Assembly: GCF_001373415.1 (NCBI RefSeq)
Contig: NZ_CDSE01000084.1
Coordinates: forward strand, 171,775 to 235,774
From: Paenibacillus dakarensis
GTDB lineage: Bacteria; Bacillota; Bacilli; Paenibacillales; Paenibacillaceae
DNA: 64,000 bases
Reading direction: 5' to 3'
The notes under the pieces were generated by a model. It was not told where the DNA came from and did not search any database. It was given only the letters and a program-made list of their open reading frames with translations. Both the position numbers and the translations under genes were made by a program. Position 1 is the stretch's first letter, and each line of letters starts with the position of its first letter. Below are positions 8,464 through 17,996 of the stretch, piece after piece.

Positions 8464-9729
8464 TTATTTCGCTTTCGTCTTGTCATATTCTGAAATAAAC
8501 TTATCGATCGCACTGTCGAGATCACCTTTAAACGTATACTCTTGTGCCGCATTGCCAAGCGCAACCCAGGTCGCACCTGGAATCGGACCTGTATTGGCAA
8601 ACGAGATCACCTTATCTACCTTCAACCAATTTTCTACGTCGCTATAAGCTTCATCGGTCTTACCCACTCCGGGCTGAGCCGAAAGTGAACCCTTGGCCTC
8701 CGAGATTTTCCCGTAATTCTCCTTGCTGAAGAGCCAATTCATGAACACTTTCGCTTCCTCAACGTGCTGTCCCTTGGCATTGATAGCGAACCCGTCTTCC
8801 GGTATGAATAAATAGGCGTTCTCCTTATCTGGGGCGTAGGGCATGTTGATAAAACCGAAATCGAGGTTCGGACCAAGCTCGCGTAAGGTTCGCGCTTCCC
8901 ACGGTCCACCCAGCAGCATAGCAGCATCTTCATTGGTGAACGATTGCTGCGCAATTGCATATTCATTCGTGAAACTGCCCGTGCGCACGAATTCGTTCAG
9001 TTCTTTGAAGCGCTGGAATCCTTCCTCCAGAATGGCCCGATTCTCCGGCAGGCTCCAATCGATATTGTTGGACAGATAGGCTTCCTTGAACGCATCGTTA
9101 TTGACCGCGTGCTTGCCGAATGTCCAATGAAACACATTGCCGATTCCGGTCTCCCATTTGGAGGAGTATACAAGAAGATCCTTCCCTTTTTCCTTCAATT
9201 TCTTACCGGCATCCAGCAGTTCATCCCATGTCTGTGGAGGTTCGTTATAGCCGACATCTGTCAGCATCGCTTTGTTATAAGATAACCCAAGCACGCCAAG
9301 TCCTAAGGTGAAGATCGCCTGCTTGTCTCCTATTGAAGTCGCTTGACGAATGGAATCAGAGAAATTCCGGCTTGCATCCAGTTGGCTCAGATCATAGATA
9401 TATCCCACCTGCTCGGCCATGGCAGTTGTGTCGTGGCCGATATTCAGCTGGTAGATGTCCGGCAATTCTCCGGTAGAGATGCGTGTTCGCAATGTATCGA
9501 AGAGTCCGCTGTCAGGGAGGGTTTCCGCCTTGATTTTAATATTCGGATGTTCTTTCTCGAATTCCTCAATCAACTGATCATGGATGTTGTTGAACACTGA
9601 TTCTGCGAACAGCATCGACACTTCCACTTGACCTTCCCTGCTGCTTGCCGCACCACCCGAACAAGCTGTTAGCACACTGACGAGGATAACGAGGGCAAAG
9701 CCAGCGCATGTTATCTTTTTCAACCTCAT
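8464..9729 (-). CDS. Extracellular solute-binding lipoprotein for sugars
   Basis: 421 residues from the ATG at 9729, chosen because TAGGAGGAA lies about 9 nt upstream; an ATG pair 8 codons earlier has no such site. The N-terminus is a lipoprotein signal peptide with lipobox LTAC followed by SGG. The body is a family 1 (MalE-like) binding protein, with NEDAAMLLGGPWEAR and a C-terminal GATWVALGNAAQEY segment. It captures the substrate for the two downstream permeases at the outer face of the membrane. Confidence 0.9.
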   Translation of the reverse strand: MRLKKITCAGFALVILVSVLTACSGGAASSREGQVEVSMLFAESVFNNIHDQLIEEFEKEHPNIKIKAETLPDSGLFDTLRTRISTGELPDIYQLNIGHDTTAMAEQVGYIYDLSQLDASRNFSDSIRQATSIGDKQAIFTLGLGVLGLSYNKAMLTDVGYNEPPQTWDELLDAGKKLKEKGKDLLVYSSKWETGIGNVFHWTFGKHAVNNDAFKEAYLSNNIDWSLPENRAILEEGFQRFKELNEFVRTGSFTNEYAIAQQSFTNEDAAMLLGGPWEARTLRELGPNLDFGFINMPYAPDKENAYLFIPEDGFAINAKGQHVEEAKVFMNWLFSKENYGKISEAKGSLSAQPGVGKTDEAYSDVENWLKVDKVISFANTGPIPGATWVALGNAAQEYTFKGDLDSAIDKFISEYDKTKAK

Positions 9730-9831
9730 GGTCACATTCCTCCTAGTCATCATTCTGTATCCTTTTACAATTTGATGATTCGATCATTTTCCGGAATGCA
9801 GCAATCGTTATTCGCCATCATATATACTTTG

Positions 9832-11334
9832 TTAGACGACTTTCTGGTTTTCTTCAACCACAATGGGTTTATCTTGTCTCTCGCCAATACTTGTTTGGTT
9901 GCTTGCAAGGCGGTGATCATCTGCAGAATATTGTAATATCTGTTGCCCGATAATCACCGTGCGCCACTTCATCACCTCTCCAAACCTCTTCAGCACATTC
10001 ATCACATCGCCGTAAACGATGACGCCATGATGAGTGCCGCCCAACTGGCTGTACTGCGCAAGAAAGGCTTCGATGGGAACGGGTGGGCGGAACCAGCCGC
10101 GAATCGCGTCCGTCATCCGGTCTTCGCCATCAGGTTCACACATCTCGATCGGCGCTAAGATGAATGTATACTCCCCTTCTCGCCCAGGTGCCAGGTTCAA
10201 ATAGACTGCCTGTCCCCCGCGGAAACAACCGTAAGCGGCAACGGGAGTGTCGGCGTCGGCAAACGGAAACGCTTTTTCTTTCAACACCGGTCTGCCGGCA
10301 GCGAGGCGTACATTCATTTCGCCCATGTGGCTCAGGAAGATGCGATTATGCTTCCAATCGGGACAGAACATCTCCGTAAACGAACTGTCCGGGTAGACGG
10401 ACAAAAGTGCACCCGTCAACGCGGCTGTAAGCGTGTCACCTTCTCCTGCATAGCCAACACCTCGCGCCATCGCTTTGCTCGCTTCAAGGAACGGCATACT
10501 AGGCAGACCAGACCCTCTACGGACATCAAGGAAGTTGACAGTGAAGGCCGTGAGTTCATTTCGGTCGATCCAACGTCTTACCGTCAGGTCCGAACGGATC
10601 GATTGCCGCATTGTGTCGCGATCGATTCCGTCCACGTCATATCGCTGCGCATCCTCGGCGATTTCTCGCTCGATCCACTCATCGGGTATCGGATCGGCAG
10701 CAGCATCAGCAATCAGGAGGTTCGAAGCAATTGTCTCGATACCGATCGACGAATACAATACGTCCACTGGCACCTGGAAATCACCCATGCCGGTGAATGG
10801 TTGACCTATTACGCCGACGCGTGCGCTGCGCAATTCCCTCGCCAGCCTGACGGCTTTCACACCGTCAACCACCCGATCGAGCACGTCGGATTCCGCCCAG
10901 TGTCCAGCTTCAATATGAAACTGCTTTCCATTTCGGAGAAGCAAGTTACACATGTCCTGTACGCCGTGTATGCCATGGTTGTACATGATCTCGTCCGGAA
11001 GCTGCTCCGTGCCGAAATCGAAAGTCGGCGTTGTGTCCAGTACGATCAGCGGCAGCCTGGTGGCGGCAAGAGTATCTGCGGATTCCAGCGAAGGCGAGTA
11101 TGCCAGATGCAGCGTCACGATAGTGTCTGCTTCCTCCCGTTCGAACAACTGCACTGCCACCTCGAATTCCGGCTTGATGCTGCATACTGGCGATGCTATG
11201 ACCTCAAGCCCTCGTTTCTCAAATTCGCTGGTGATCGTGTGATAAAACGCTTCAACCCTCCCCCGTAATTCCGGCCAATAATCGTCATACAGCTTCACGT
11301 AAAACGGCAACAGCCCGATTGTCAGCTTCTTCAT
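9832..11334 (-). CDS. L-fucose/L-arabinose isomerase-like protein
   Basis: 500 residues. It resembles the fucose isomerase/arabinose isomerase superfamily: an N-terminal Rossmann-like region (TIGLLPFYVKLYDDYWPELR), a middle domain with VGVIGQPFTGMGDF, and a GYAGEGDTLTAALTGALL motif that corresponds to the GEGD active-site segment of arabinose isomerases. The start overlaps the amidohydrolase stop by 4 bp and has GAGGTGG upstream. It probably interconverts an aldose and a ketose of the imported compound before or after phosphorylation. It is not a canonical FucI or AraA, and the substrate cannot be told. Confidence 0.72.
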   Translation of the reverse strand: MKKLTIGLLPFYVKLYDDYWPELRGRVEAFYHTITSEFEKRGLEVIASPVCSIKPEFEVAVQLFEREEADTIVTLHLAYSPSLESADTLAATRLPLIVLDTTPTFDFGTEQLPDEIMYNHGIHGVQDMCNLLLRNGKQFHIEAGHWAESDVLDRVVDGVKAVRLARELRSARVGVIGQPFTGMGDFQVPVDVLYSSIGIETIASNLLIADAAADPIPDEWIEREIAEDAQRYDVDGIDRDTMRQSIRSDLTVRRWIDRNELTAFTVNFLDVRRGSGLPSMPFLEASKAMARGVGYAGEGDTLTAALTGALLSVYPDSSFTEMFCPDWKHNRIFLSHMGEMNVRLAAGRPVLKEKAFPFADADTPVAAYGCFRGGQAVYLNLAPGREGEYTFILAPIEMCEPDGEDRMTDAIRGWFRPPVPIEAFLAQYSQLGGTHHGVIVYGDVMNVLKRFGEVMKWRTVIIGQQILQYSADDHRLASNQTSIGERQDKPIVVEENQKVV

Positions 11335-12389
11335 CGATGCGCCACCTCGATTCCGTTGATCATTGCATAGGCGTTGTTATGGAAAATATCCTCGATGTCG
11401 GACCGTGTTAAGTTCTCCGCCTCCGCAGCGATGCGGAATGCATTGATCTCTTCGTATAGAAAGAAGGATATCGAATCCGCCTCAGCCCCGGTCACTTCCC
11501 TCATATGCGAGTCACCGGACACATCACCATATAAGCCAGATGGCACCAGGTTCACATAGTGGCCATTCTCGCAAATTCGTCTTGTACGCATGCGCAAGAT
11601 TGGCAGATCACTGCCGAAAACGATACGCTTTGGCCCAACGGCCTGAATCAATTGTCTGAATACGCAGGCATTTGTGTTCGCGCTAAAGTCGAACACCATA
11701 TTCTTAGTCTCCGCGAGAATGTCAAAGGCATCACCTACGTCTTCCTCACAATATGCGCGTCCCACATGGGCGATGATCAGCTTCAACGATGGATAGCGGC
11801 GCTCAATCTCCAGCATTTGCGCGAGATTGACAGGGTCTTTCAGTCGGCCGTCACGGGGAATATGCAGCATGGCGATCCAGCCGTGCCGGTTCAGTACTTC
11901 CAATTGATGAGGTGGGAGGAAATCGAAAATGCGGATTTCTTTCTCCGGGATATAGGGAGCGGAGAAGTTCAGATATACTTTGCAGCCCAGAAAGCCGCCG
12001 CGTTTGATGCCTTCTTCGAATTCGGAAGCGCTTTGGTCTGGTCTGGCGACCATCAGTGACGGCAGCTGGTGCCGTTCGGCGCTTTGCCTGACATACTCGT
12101 TCCCTGCCGCGATGTCATAGTCCATACTGACTTGGGAGAATATGAGCGGGGTTACATCCTTGCCGGGGAACATTAACCGGTAAGTCTCGAACAGATCCTC
12201 GATCGGATTGTCCTTGGCGACAAGAGACGGCCATGTAACCGCTCTCACAGGTGCGTTTGACGAATCCAGTTTTATGCTGTCCTGCCATACGTGCGTATGG
12301 ATGTCAATGATCCGGTCCGGAAGAAAGGCTTGCAGCTGCCGCTCGTAGAATTGTCGATCGACTTCTTTCACTTCAAACAAAGCTTTCAT
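11331..12389 (-). CDS. Metal-dependent amidohydrolase, amidohydrolase 2 type
   Basis: About 352 residues. The start is one of two adjacent ATGs (12392, 12389) behind GGAGGAGG. The HxH metal motif is DIHTHVWQD, later histidines occur in LIIAHVGRAY, and the metal-binding Asp in VFGSDLP, the order seen in TIM-barrel amidohydrolases. It lies between the kinase and isomerase genes and overlaps the latter by 4 bp. A role in opening a lactone or lactam, or in removing an amide group from the substrate, is plausible; this is inference. Confidence 0.75.
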   Translation of the reverse strand: MKALFEVKEVDRQFYERQLQAFLPDRIIDIHTHVWQDSIKLDSSNAPVRAVTWPSLVAKDNPIEDLFETYRLMFPGKDVTPLIFSQVSMDYDIAAGNEYVRQSAERHQLPSLMVARPDQSASEFEEGIKRGGFLGCKVYLNFSAPYIPEKEIRIFDFLPPHQLEVLNRHGWIAMLHIPRDGRLKDPVNLAQMLEIERRYPSLKLIIAHVGRAYCEEDVGDAFDILAETKNMVFDFSANTNACVFRQLIQAVGPKRIVFGSDLPILRMRTRRICENGHYVNLVPSGLYGDVSGDSHMREVTGAEADSISFFLYEEINAFRIAAEAENLTRSDIEDIFHNNAYAMINGIEVAHR

Positions 12390-12409
12390 CATGTACCTCC
12401 TCCGTATCG

Positions 12410-13858
12410 TCATCTATATGAATCCTGAAACGTACAAAATCTTTCGTGATAGACCGACTCCGCCGACTGGTCCGGTTCGCGGACAACCTCGGGAAAATCC
12501 AATTCCTGCAATGCATCCCGTTCGTCTGCATATTGCCCCACACCAATGCCGGCCACGATCGCGGCACCGACAGCACCTGCGCAGGAGCCGTTGACTGTAC
12601 GAACCTCCATGCCGAGCACATCGGCGACGATTTGCGGCCACGGATTCGTTTCTGAAGGACCGCCAACGAGTGCGGCAGATGTGAAGCGCATGCCGGCTGC
12701 CTCCAACCGATTTAGCTCCCGCTTTAATAAATAAGCGGTCCCTTCCATCAGCGCTCTGGCGATATCCGGTTTGCCGTACCCTTCCCGGTTGTCGAATCCC
12801 TCTTGCCTGCTCGGATTGAGGGTGAGACCGCCCGCCCCATGTTTAGCGGAAGCGGCTAATCGATTGAACTCATGGTACCGATCCGGGCCGCCTGACACGA
12901 AGCGGCGTATATAACCATCGATAGAAGATGAGATCGCCGACAGCGAGAACATTCCGCCCCAAGTGCCCGCAGGATGAAGATAAGGATCGGTCAGCAGCTG
13001 CAGCTCTACGGAGCGCTGTCGTTCGTTCATCGGACAAAAGCCAACCCAGGATGTGCCGCAGGACAGAAGGAGCTGGCCTTCATCGATTACTCCAGTCCCT
13101 CTGGCCGCGCACGGATGATCGAATGTGCCGAGAACTACGGGCGTGCCGTGTGCCAACCCCGTTTCTAGGGCAGCTTCGATGCTTATTTCCCCGATCACTG
13201 AACCTGTGGGGCGAATCGGCGGAAGCTTGTGCTCGGGAATGCCGAGGGCATGCAGGGTGGGAAGATGCCACTGCCCCGTCTGCTGTTCCTGCAAATACAT
13301 AGTGGTAGCGGTTGAGGGATCGACAGCCCAGGTGCCTGTCAATTTGTAAAGAATATAGTCCGTGCTCATGCAGATAACGGCAGCTGCGTCCAGCAGCTCC
13401 GGAGAATGGCACCTCATCCAGGCTAGATGGGCTATTGGAAACGCATTCAATAATGGCCAGCCCACGCGCTCATGCACCTCACCCGTGTCCATCCGTCCAA
13501 ACACCGTTTCGATCTCATCACGAACACGTGCATCCATCCAACTGATCGCCGGCAGCATCGGCTTACCCTGTTCGTTCACCAGCACGGTGTTCCCGCTGGC
13601 CGAAGCGATGCTGAGTCCAGCGACAGTACCGCCTGAAGGAAGTGCAAGCGTAAGCCTTCGGATGACGTCCGTCACCGAACGGTACAATCGTTCCACATCG
13701 AACTGTACCTGATTGTTCTCAGCGGATAAGTGTGCTACCTTGTGCGTTTCACGGGACAGGATCGTACCAGCGGCAGTCATCAACACGCCTTTGATCGCAG
13801 ACGTTCCTATGTCAAGTCCGATGAAGCCAATTTGCTCGCGGTTCAGTCCACCCGGCAT
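12410..13858 (-). CDS. FGGY-family carbohydrate kinase
   Basis: 482 residues from the ATG at 13858, which has AGAGGGTG 6 nt upstream; an in-frame GTG at 13867 falls inside that ribosome site. The N-terminal GLDIGTSAIKGVL phosphate-1 motif, the SWMDARV motif, the GTFDHPCAARGTG region and the C-terminal GGPSETNPWPQIVADVLG motif are typical of FGGY sugar kinases (xylulokinase, gluconokinase, autoinducer-2 kinase relatives). It phosphorylates the imported polyol or ketose so that the aldolase can cleave it. The specific substrate is not recognisable. Confidence 0.88.
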   Translation of the reverse strand: MPGGLNREQIGFIGLDIGTSAIKGVLMTAAGTILSRETHKVAHLSAENNQVQFDVERLYRSVTDVIRRLTLALPSGGTVAGLSIASASGNTVLVNEQGKPMLPAISWMDARVRDEIETVFGRMDTGEVHERVGWPLLNAFPIAHLAWMRCHSPELLDAAAVICMSTDYILYKLTGTWAVDPSTATTMYLQEQQTGQWHLPTLHALGIPEHKLPPIRPTGSVIGEISIEAALETGLAHGTPVVLGTFDHPCAARGTGVIDEGQLLLSCGTSWVGFCPMNERQRSVELQLLTDPYLHPAGTWGGMFSLSAISSSIDGYIRRFVSGGPDRYHEFNRLAASAKHGAGGLTLNPSRQEGFDNREGYGKPDIARALMEGTAYLLKRELNRLEAAGMRFTSAALVGGPSETNPWPQIVADVLGMEVRTVNGSCAGAVGAAIVAGIGVGQYADERDALQELDFPEVVREPDQSAESVYHERFCTFQDSYR

Positions 13859-13877
13859 CGCGTTCACCCTCTCTTAA

Positions 13878-15005
13878 CTAGTGTTCCGCTTGCAGTAAGC
13901 TTTCGGAATCGGTATACTCCAATCCATGACTGACCGCAACCGGTTGGCAAGTAATTTTTCCTGCATAAGTGTTCAGCCCTTTGAGCAAAGAGGCATCCTC
14001 GAGCAGTGCCTTGCGCACCCCTTTGTTCGCGATCTGCACCAGATAAGGGAGAGTCGCTGACTCTAGTGCAAAGGTGGAAGTACGCGGAACAGCACCGGGA
14101 ATGTTGGCGACAGAATAATGTACGACTCCGTGCTTCTCATAAGAAGGCTGATCGTGTGTCGTGATGCGGTCGATTGTCTCGATCGATCCACCCTGGTCGA
14201 TGGCTACATCGACAATGACTGATCCTTTTTTCATCGTCCTTACCACAGACTCGCGCACGATCTTCGGTGCATTTGCTCCGGGAATGAGTACAGCTCCGAT
14301 CAGTAGGTCAGCTTGACGCACCGCTTCGGTCACATTGTACTCGTTGCAAATCAATGTACGGATGCGGCCGGAGAAGATGTCATCCAGGTACACCAGCCGG
14401 CTCTTGCTTACGTCAAGCACAGTGACCCTTGCGCCGAGCCCGATAGCCATCTTGGCGGCATTGGTGCCGACAACTCCGCCGCCGATGATGACAACTTCCC
14501 CATTCGCGACGCCAGGAACTCCGCCAAGCAGAATACCCATGCCGCCGTTATATTTCTGCAGCAGCGAAGCCCCGATCTGCACGGACATACGGCCGGCGAT
14601 TTCGCTCATTGGGGCTAGCAATGGCAGTTGACCGTTATTTAATTGGACGGTTTCATAGGCGATGCCTGTAATGCGTTTCTCCAGCAGCATGCGCGTCAGG
14701 GACAGATTCGGAGACAGATGCAAATACGTATATAGCGCCTGTCCCGGACAGAAATAATCGTATTCCGATTCCAGCGGTTCTTTTACTTTCACGATAAGGT
14801 CTGCTTGATCGAACAGCGCCTTCTTGTCCGCTAGTACGGTAGCACCCGCCTCACTGTACTGACGATCCTCGAATCCGCTGCCCATACCCGCGTTCTTTTC
14901 AACAAGTACCTGGTGGCCATGCCTTACGAGCTCGCCCACGCCGCCAGGCGTCAGGCCGACACGATGCTCGTTGTTTTTGATTTCTGTCACCAGTCCAATA
15001 ATCAT
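13878..15005 (-). CDS. ald: Alanine dehydrogenase
   Basis: 375 residues from the ATG at 15005, which follows AAGGGAGGA by 6 nt; a longer frame upstream would overlap the regulator gene and lacks a ribosome site. The sequence has the family N-terminus [20 protein letters not shown], the catalytic Lys/His region [22 protein letters not shown] (shown by position, about residues 80-100) and an NAD-binding [18 protein letters not shown]. The enzyme oxidatively deaminates L-alanine to pyruvate, ammonia and NADH. Within an operon that starts with an aminotransferase it most likely regenerates pyruvate as amino acceptor, as in the Tpa-Ald pair of taurine degraders. Confidence 0.93.
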   Translation of the reverse strand: MIIGLVTEIKNNEHRVGLTPGGVGELVRHGHQVLVEKNAGMGSGFEDRQYSEAGATVLADKKALFDQADLIVKVKEPLESEYDYFCPGQALYTYLHLSPNLSLTRMLLEKRITGIAYETVQLNNGQLPLLAPMSEIAGRMSVQIGASLLQKYNGGMGILLGGVPGVANGEVVIIGGGVVGTNAAKMAIGLGARVTVLDVSKSRLVYLDDIFSGRIRTLICNEYNVTEAVRQADLLIGAVLIPGANAPKIVRESVVRTMKKGSVIVDVAIDQGGSIETIDRITTHDQPSYEKHGVVHYSVANIPGAVPRTSTFALESATLPYLVQIANKGVRKALLEDASLLKGLNTYAGKITCQPVAVSHGLEYTDSESLLQAEH

Positions 15006-15024
15006 CCGCAATCCTCCCTTGAGT

Positions 15025-15813
15025 TTAGACGAGCCGGACTTCGACACCCTTTTCCTTGATAGCTTCGATCTCATCCTTGTTGGCATTGTGGTTGGAGATC
15101 AGGCTATCAATTTTGTCGATGGTCTCGATGCGTGCGAAGTTGGCACGACCTACTTTCGTGTAGTCTGCGACCAGAATTCTTTTGTCTACGAGTGCAATCA
15201 TTCTTCGGTATAGTTCCGCTTCCAGGTGATGATAGGTTGTCACCCCGAATTCGGAGCTGACGCCGTCTGACGACAAAATAAGTTTGTCTGCTTTATACCG
15301 ATTCAACTGGGCAATGGCATCGTCACCAGTAGTAAATTGGTATTCCATATTGATATTCCCGCCCAGCATGACGACAGCATTTAGGTTACGATGAAATCCG
15401 ACTTCGTGGATCACAGGCAATGAATTCGTAATAATGATCAAGTTCTTATGATTTTTCAGCTCCTGCATCACATATAGCGGAGTTGTTCCGGAGCCGATGA
15501 TGACTGTATCACCGTCGGAGATCATAGAGGCCGCTTCCATGGCGATTCTTCTTTTCTCCTCGCCGTTAGCCGCAGATCGGTCGTGAAAAGTCATATTGTA
15601 GTAATTCTTGTACGTACTGATCGCTCCGCCATGTATGCGCTGCAGCGCTCCCTGCTCTTCCAGAAGATCCAGATCCCCCCGGATTGTCACTTCCGAAATG
15701 CCAAACAGCTTGCTTAAATCAGCGACTTTCACTTTGCCCTCGCTTTGCAGCAGTTCCAGAATTCTCTTTCTTCTTTCGTCGATGTCGATCTCTCTCATAT
15801 CTTGCTCGAACAT
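15025..15813 (-). CDS. DeoR-family transcriptional regulator
   Basis: 262 residues from the ATG at 15813, which has GGAGG 7 nt upstream; an ATG two codons earlier is too close to that site. It has an N-terminal winged helix ([44 protein letters not shown]) and a DeoRC sensor domain with GTTP, SSDGVS and VADYTKVG motifs that bind phosphorylated sugars. As the second gene it is probably an autoregulated repressor of the operon, released by a sugar phosphate from the pathway. Confidence 0.93.
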   Translation of the reverse strand: MFEQDMREIDIDERRKRILELLQSEGKVKVADLSKLFGISEVTIRGDLDLLEEQGALQRIHGGAISTYKNYYNMTFHDRSAANGEEKRRIAMEAASMISDGDTVIIGSGTTPLYVMQELKNHKNLIIITNSLPVIHEVGFHRNLNAVVMLGGNINMEYQFTTGDDAIAQLNRYKADKLILSSDGVSSEFGVTTYHHLEAELYRRMIALVDKRILVADYTKVGRANFARIETIDKIDSLISNHNANKDEIEAIKEKGVEVRLV

Positions 15814-15829
15814 GAACATTCCTCCAGTA

Positions 15830-17416
15830 TCAAACGATAGGATGGACTGATTCGCCGGAACTCCCGCTCTTCTCCGTGCGGATCGCCCGAAGCGCTTCGT
15901 CCATATGACTTAATACGTAGTCTATCATTTCCCTGGTGGCGATTGTAGGGGGCTTCGTAAGCGCCGCAGGCGGACAGCTTGCTTTGTATGCCTGGGAACT
16001 GACATCAATACACCCTTCGTTCAGCTTCTTCGTGAACTGCGAGACAGTCTCTGCTTCACGGAAGAAAATCGTTGATAAATGTCCAAGCCCTTCCGTTCGG
16101 TCAATGAAGTCTGAATAGCATTCCGCGAGTTCTCGTAATTTGTCTTCATAATATTGACCTACTCCGCGAATATGGCTGCCATTCGCTTCTGTAAACTTCA
16201 TTGTAATTAGATAAGCCAGCGCCGCCAGTTCCTCCTGGCCATTGGTGACGAGCGCGCCGAATTGGTTAAGCGTATCCATATCTGCTGTTGTGATGATGCG
16301 GGAAGCCGGATATTGTCCTCCCGGGAATCCTTTTCCGATGACAACGAAGTCGGGATTCAGCCCGTATTCACGGAACAGGAACATCGGCGGACACCACATA
16401 CATGATTGAATTTCATCGCATAGGATCGGCGTATCGTGCTCGTGGCACAGTGCATAGACTTGCTGCAAATACTGTTGTTCGAGCTTGATGCCTCCGTAAT
16501 TCATCAGAATGATTTCGTGCAGGAACCCCGCAGCCTTGTATGGCGGCTTATTGTACTGTTCGAATTTCGTTCGAAAATCTTCCCAATCATTGATTCGCAC
16601 TGGACAAACTTTCATGATCCCTGCCCGCTCCAGCTTTTCACCTAACCCCGGCCACATGTCGCGCATGATCTGGGCAAAAATCGTCGTTCCATGGTAGTTC
16701 GCCTTGCCCCCGCCATCATGATCAGCCATCACAAAAAATACCGGCGTGCGATTCTCATACTTTGGCTGCTGGAAGGTTTCATCCAATGAATAAAAACGGG
16801 ACAGCATCATTTTGATGCCTGCTTCGCAAGCTAACGTTCCGGTCTCGAGATTGATGACCCGATTCAGCACGTGCGGTTCTTGGGAAGCGAGGACGACATC
16901 TAACGCGTCCGTCTCCTCCGGATGAAGCCCATTAATCGTACGCACGAGCTCCCGTTCAAGAAGGCGGGTAATATAGCCGCGGGTGTTGTTATGGGTCGCA
17001 TTCGTAATGCCAAGCGCTCTCGCATTGTCGATCAGCCGGTAACCGGGGAAATTGTGTCCTAGCGGGGTATGATAGTGCTCGCTCTTGGCTGCAAGATACA
17101 GCCTTCCGTCTTCTCCCAGACGTAAATATCCAAGGCCACCGATCGGACTCGCTTTCGTATTGGTTGCGTTTCTGAATGCATTCGTAGGCGCCCCATCAAG
17201 CGTAGATTCCAGAGCAGGGACGAATGGCTTACCGACTTGCTCCAACAAGCTGTTTGCTTGGGTAACATATTCCTCTGGCAAAAATTCAACCTCGTCATGC
17301 GCTATACGCTCAGCCTCAGCGTGATTAAGCCCCGATAGAGAAGTTGCTCCGGCTATGACCGCGTTCATATAGGATTCGCCTAACAATTGGAACAAAGACA
17401 GCTTTACGGAGTTCAA
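15830..17416 (-). CDS. Class III PLP-dependent aminotransferase
   Basis: 528 residues. It starts with TTG, supported by GAGGTGG 5 nt upstream; the first ATG (codon 17) has no comparable site. Class III features are FFVMADHDGGGKANYHGTTI, the acidic motif ILCDEIQSCMW and the PLP lysine in FVVIGKGFPGGQYPASRI. It is about 70-90 residues longer than ordinary omega-aminotransferases, mostly at the N-terminus. As the first gene of an operon that also encodes alanine dehydrogenase, it probably moves an amino group from the substrate to pyruvate. Some class III relatives are racemases or epimerases, so transamination is likely but not proven. Confidence 0.83.
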   Translation of the reverse strand: MNSVKLSLFQLLGESYMNAVIAGATSLSGLNHAEAERIAHDEVEFLPEEYVTQANSLLEQVGKPFVPALESTLDGAPTNAFRNATNTKASPIGGLGYLRLGEDGRLYLAAKSEHYHTPLGHNFPGYRLIDNARALGITNATHNNTRGYITRLLERELVRTINGLHPEETDALDVVLASQEPHVLNRVINLETGTLACEAGIKMMLSRFYSLDETFQQPKYENRTPVFFVMADHDGGGKANYHGTTIFAQIMRDMWPGLGEKLERAGIMKVCPVRINDWEDFRTKFEQYNKPPYKAAGFLHEIILMNYGGIKLEQQYLQQVYALCHEHDTPILCDEIQSCMWCPPMFLFREYGLNPDFVVIGKGFPGGQYPASRIITTADMDTLNQFGALVTNGQEELAALAYLITMKFTEANGSHIRGVGQYYEDKLRELAECYSDFIDRTEGLGHLSTIFFREAETVSQFTKKLNEGCIDVSSQAYKASCPPAALTKPPTIATREMIDYVLSHMDEALRAIRTEKSGSSGESVHPIV

Positions 17417-17457
17417 TCAAACCACCTCACTTTCTGAATAGACAAGTTGTTTTTCTA

Positions 17458-17530
17458 TTTCATTTAAATTTTATATAATTTTATTTAAGTTTCGTTTGAT
17501 TGTCAATATTATTATTAATTACTTTCGTTT
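17458..17530. promoter_or_regulatory. Three phased TTTC(G/A)TTT repeats, candidate DeoR operators
   Basis: TTTCATTT at 17458-17465, TTTCGTTT at 17490-17497 and TTTCGTTT at 17523-17530 are direct repeats with 32 and 33 bp between starts, about three helical turns. They flank and interrupt the operon promoter. DeoR-family repressors often bind TTTCG-rich repeats. Assignment to the DeoR protein of this operon is inference. Confidence 0.55.
17478..17506 (-). promoter_or_regulatory. Sigma-A-like promoter of the catabolic operon
   Basis: Leftward, TTGACA (17506-17501) and TAAAAT (17483-17478) are separated by exactly 17 bp, about 60 bp upstream of the TTG start of the first gene. A TTTCGTTT repeat lies inside the spacer, a position suited to repression. 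Confidence 0.7.
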
Positions 17531-17620
17531 ATATTTCTTTTGTAGATAAAAAGAAGGTGGTTTATTCTTATTACTGAAAAGGTCACGATTTGAAGTGAAA
17601 TGGATTCAGCGAAGATAAAA

Positions 17621-17667
17621 TAGGTCCAGGTTCTTGCCCTTACTTCCGGGACAAGAACCTGGACCTA
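17621..17667. repeat. 16-bp perfect inverted repeat
   Basis: Positions 17621-17636 pair perfectly with 17652-17667 around a 15-nt loop with a possible CCC/GGG extension. Leftward it is followed by a few T residues, so it may end leftward transcripts from the cassette region. I see no gene between 17531 and 17857. Confidence 0.55.
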
Positions 17668-17857
17668 AATCTGGGTGATGGAAATTCCATTATTCCAAAA
17701 AAAGATAGCAAATCTAAATGATCAGATACCTTATATAAATCAACGTATTTTTTTGATATTGACTTGCCTTTGAAAATCATCAGGCTATCTTAAGAGTTCT
17801 AAATAGTTCTTTGCTGTGTAGTTGAACAATTTAGAAAACTTAGGCCTGGATATCCCT

Positions 17858-17965
17858 ATTCTAACCGGTATGGTGTGTCCACCAGCAAATTCATATTCGA
17901 TATGCTTCTGGTGTGGACTAGGGGCAGCAAACCAGAGGAAAGATGAGATGAAACATTGTTATCTG
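17858..17965 (-). repeat. Degenerate attC-like site S0
   Basis: The right R box GTTATCTG (17958-17965) is preceded by the 4-nt spacer CATT used by the other sites. The left R box ATTCTAAC is at 17858-17865, and the centre has the GTCCACCAG/CTGGTG...GGAC hairpin that resembles the central part of sites S1, S2, S6 and S7. The L boxes do not pair, so the site looks decayed. It lies 31 bp beyond the stop of the broken membrane-protein gene. Confidence 0.4.
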
Positions 17966-17996
17966 ACATCAACACCTTCTCCAAATTACTCTTCAC

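Noticed and set aside
10327..11268. Plus-strand open frame of about 310 codons opposite the isomerase-like gene
   Set aside because: Antisense shadow with atypical composition (many Arg, Cys and His) and no ribosome site.
17840..17990. Coding remnant on the minus strand (reading near HIEYEFAGG)
   Set aside because: The same bases are better explained as the centre and R box of degenerate site S0.
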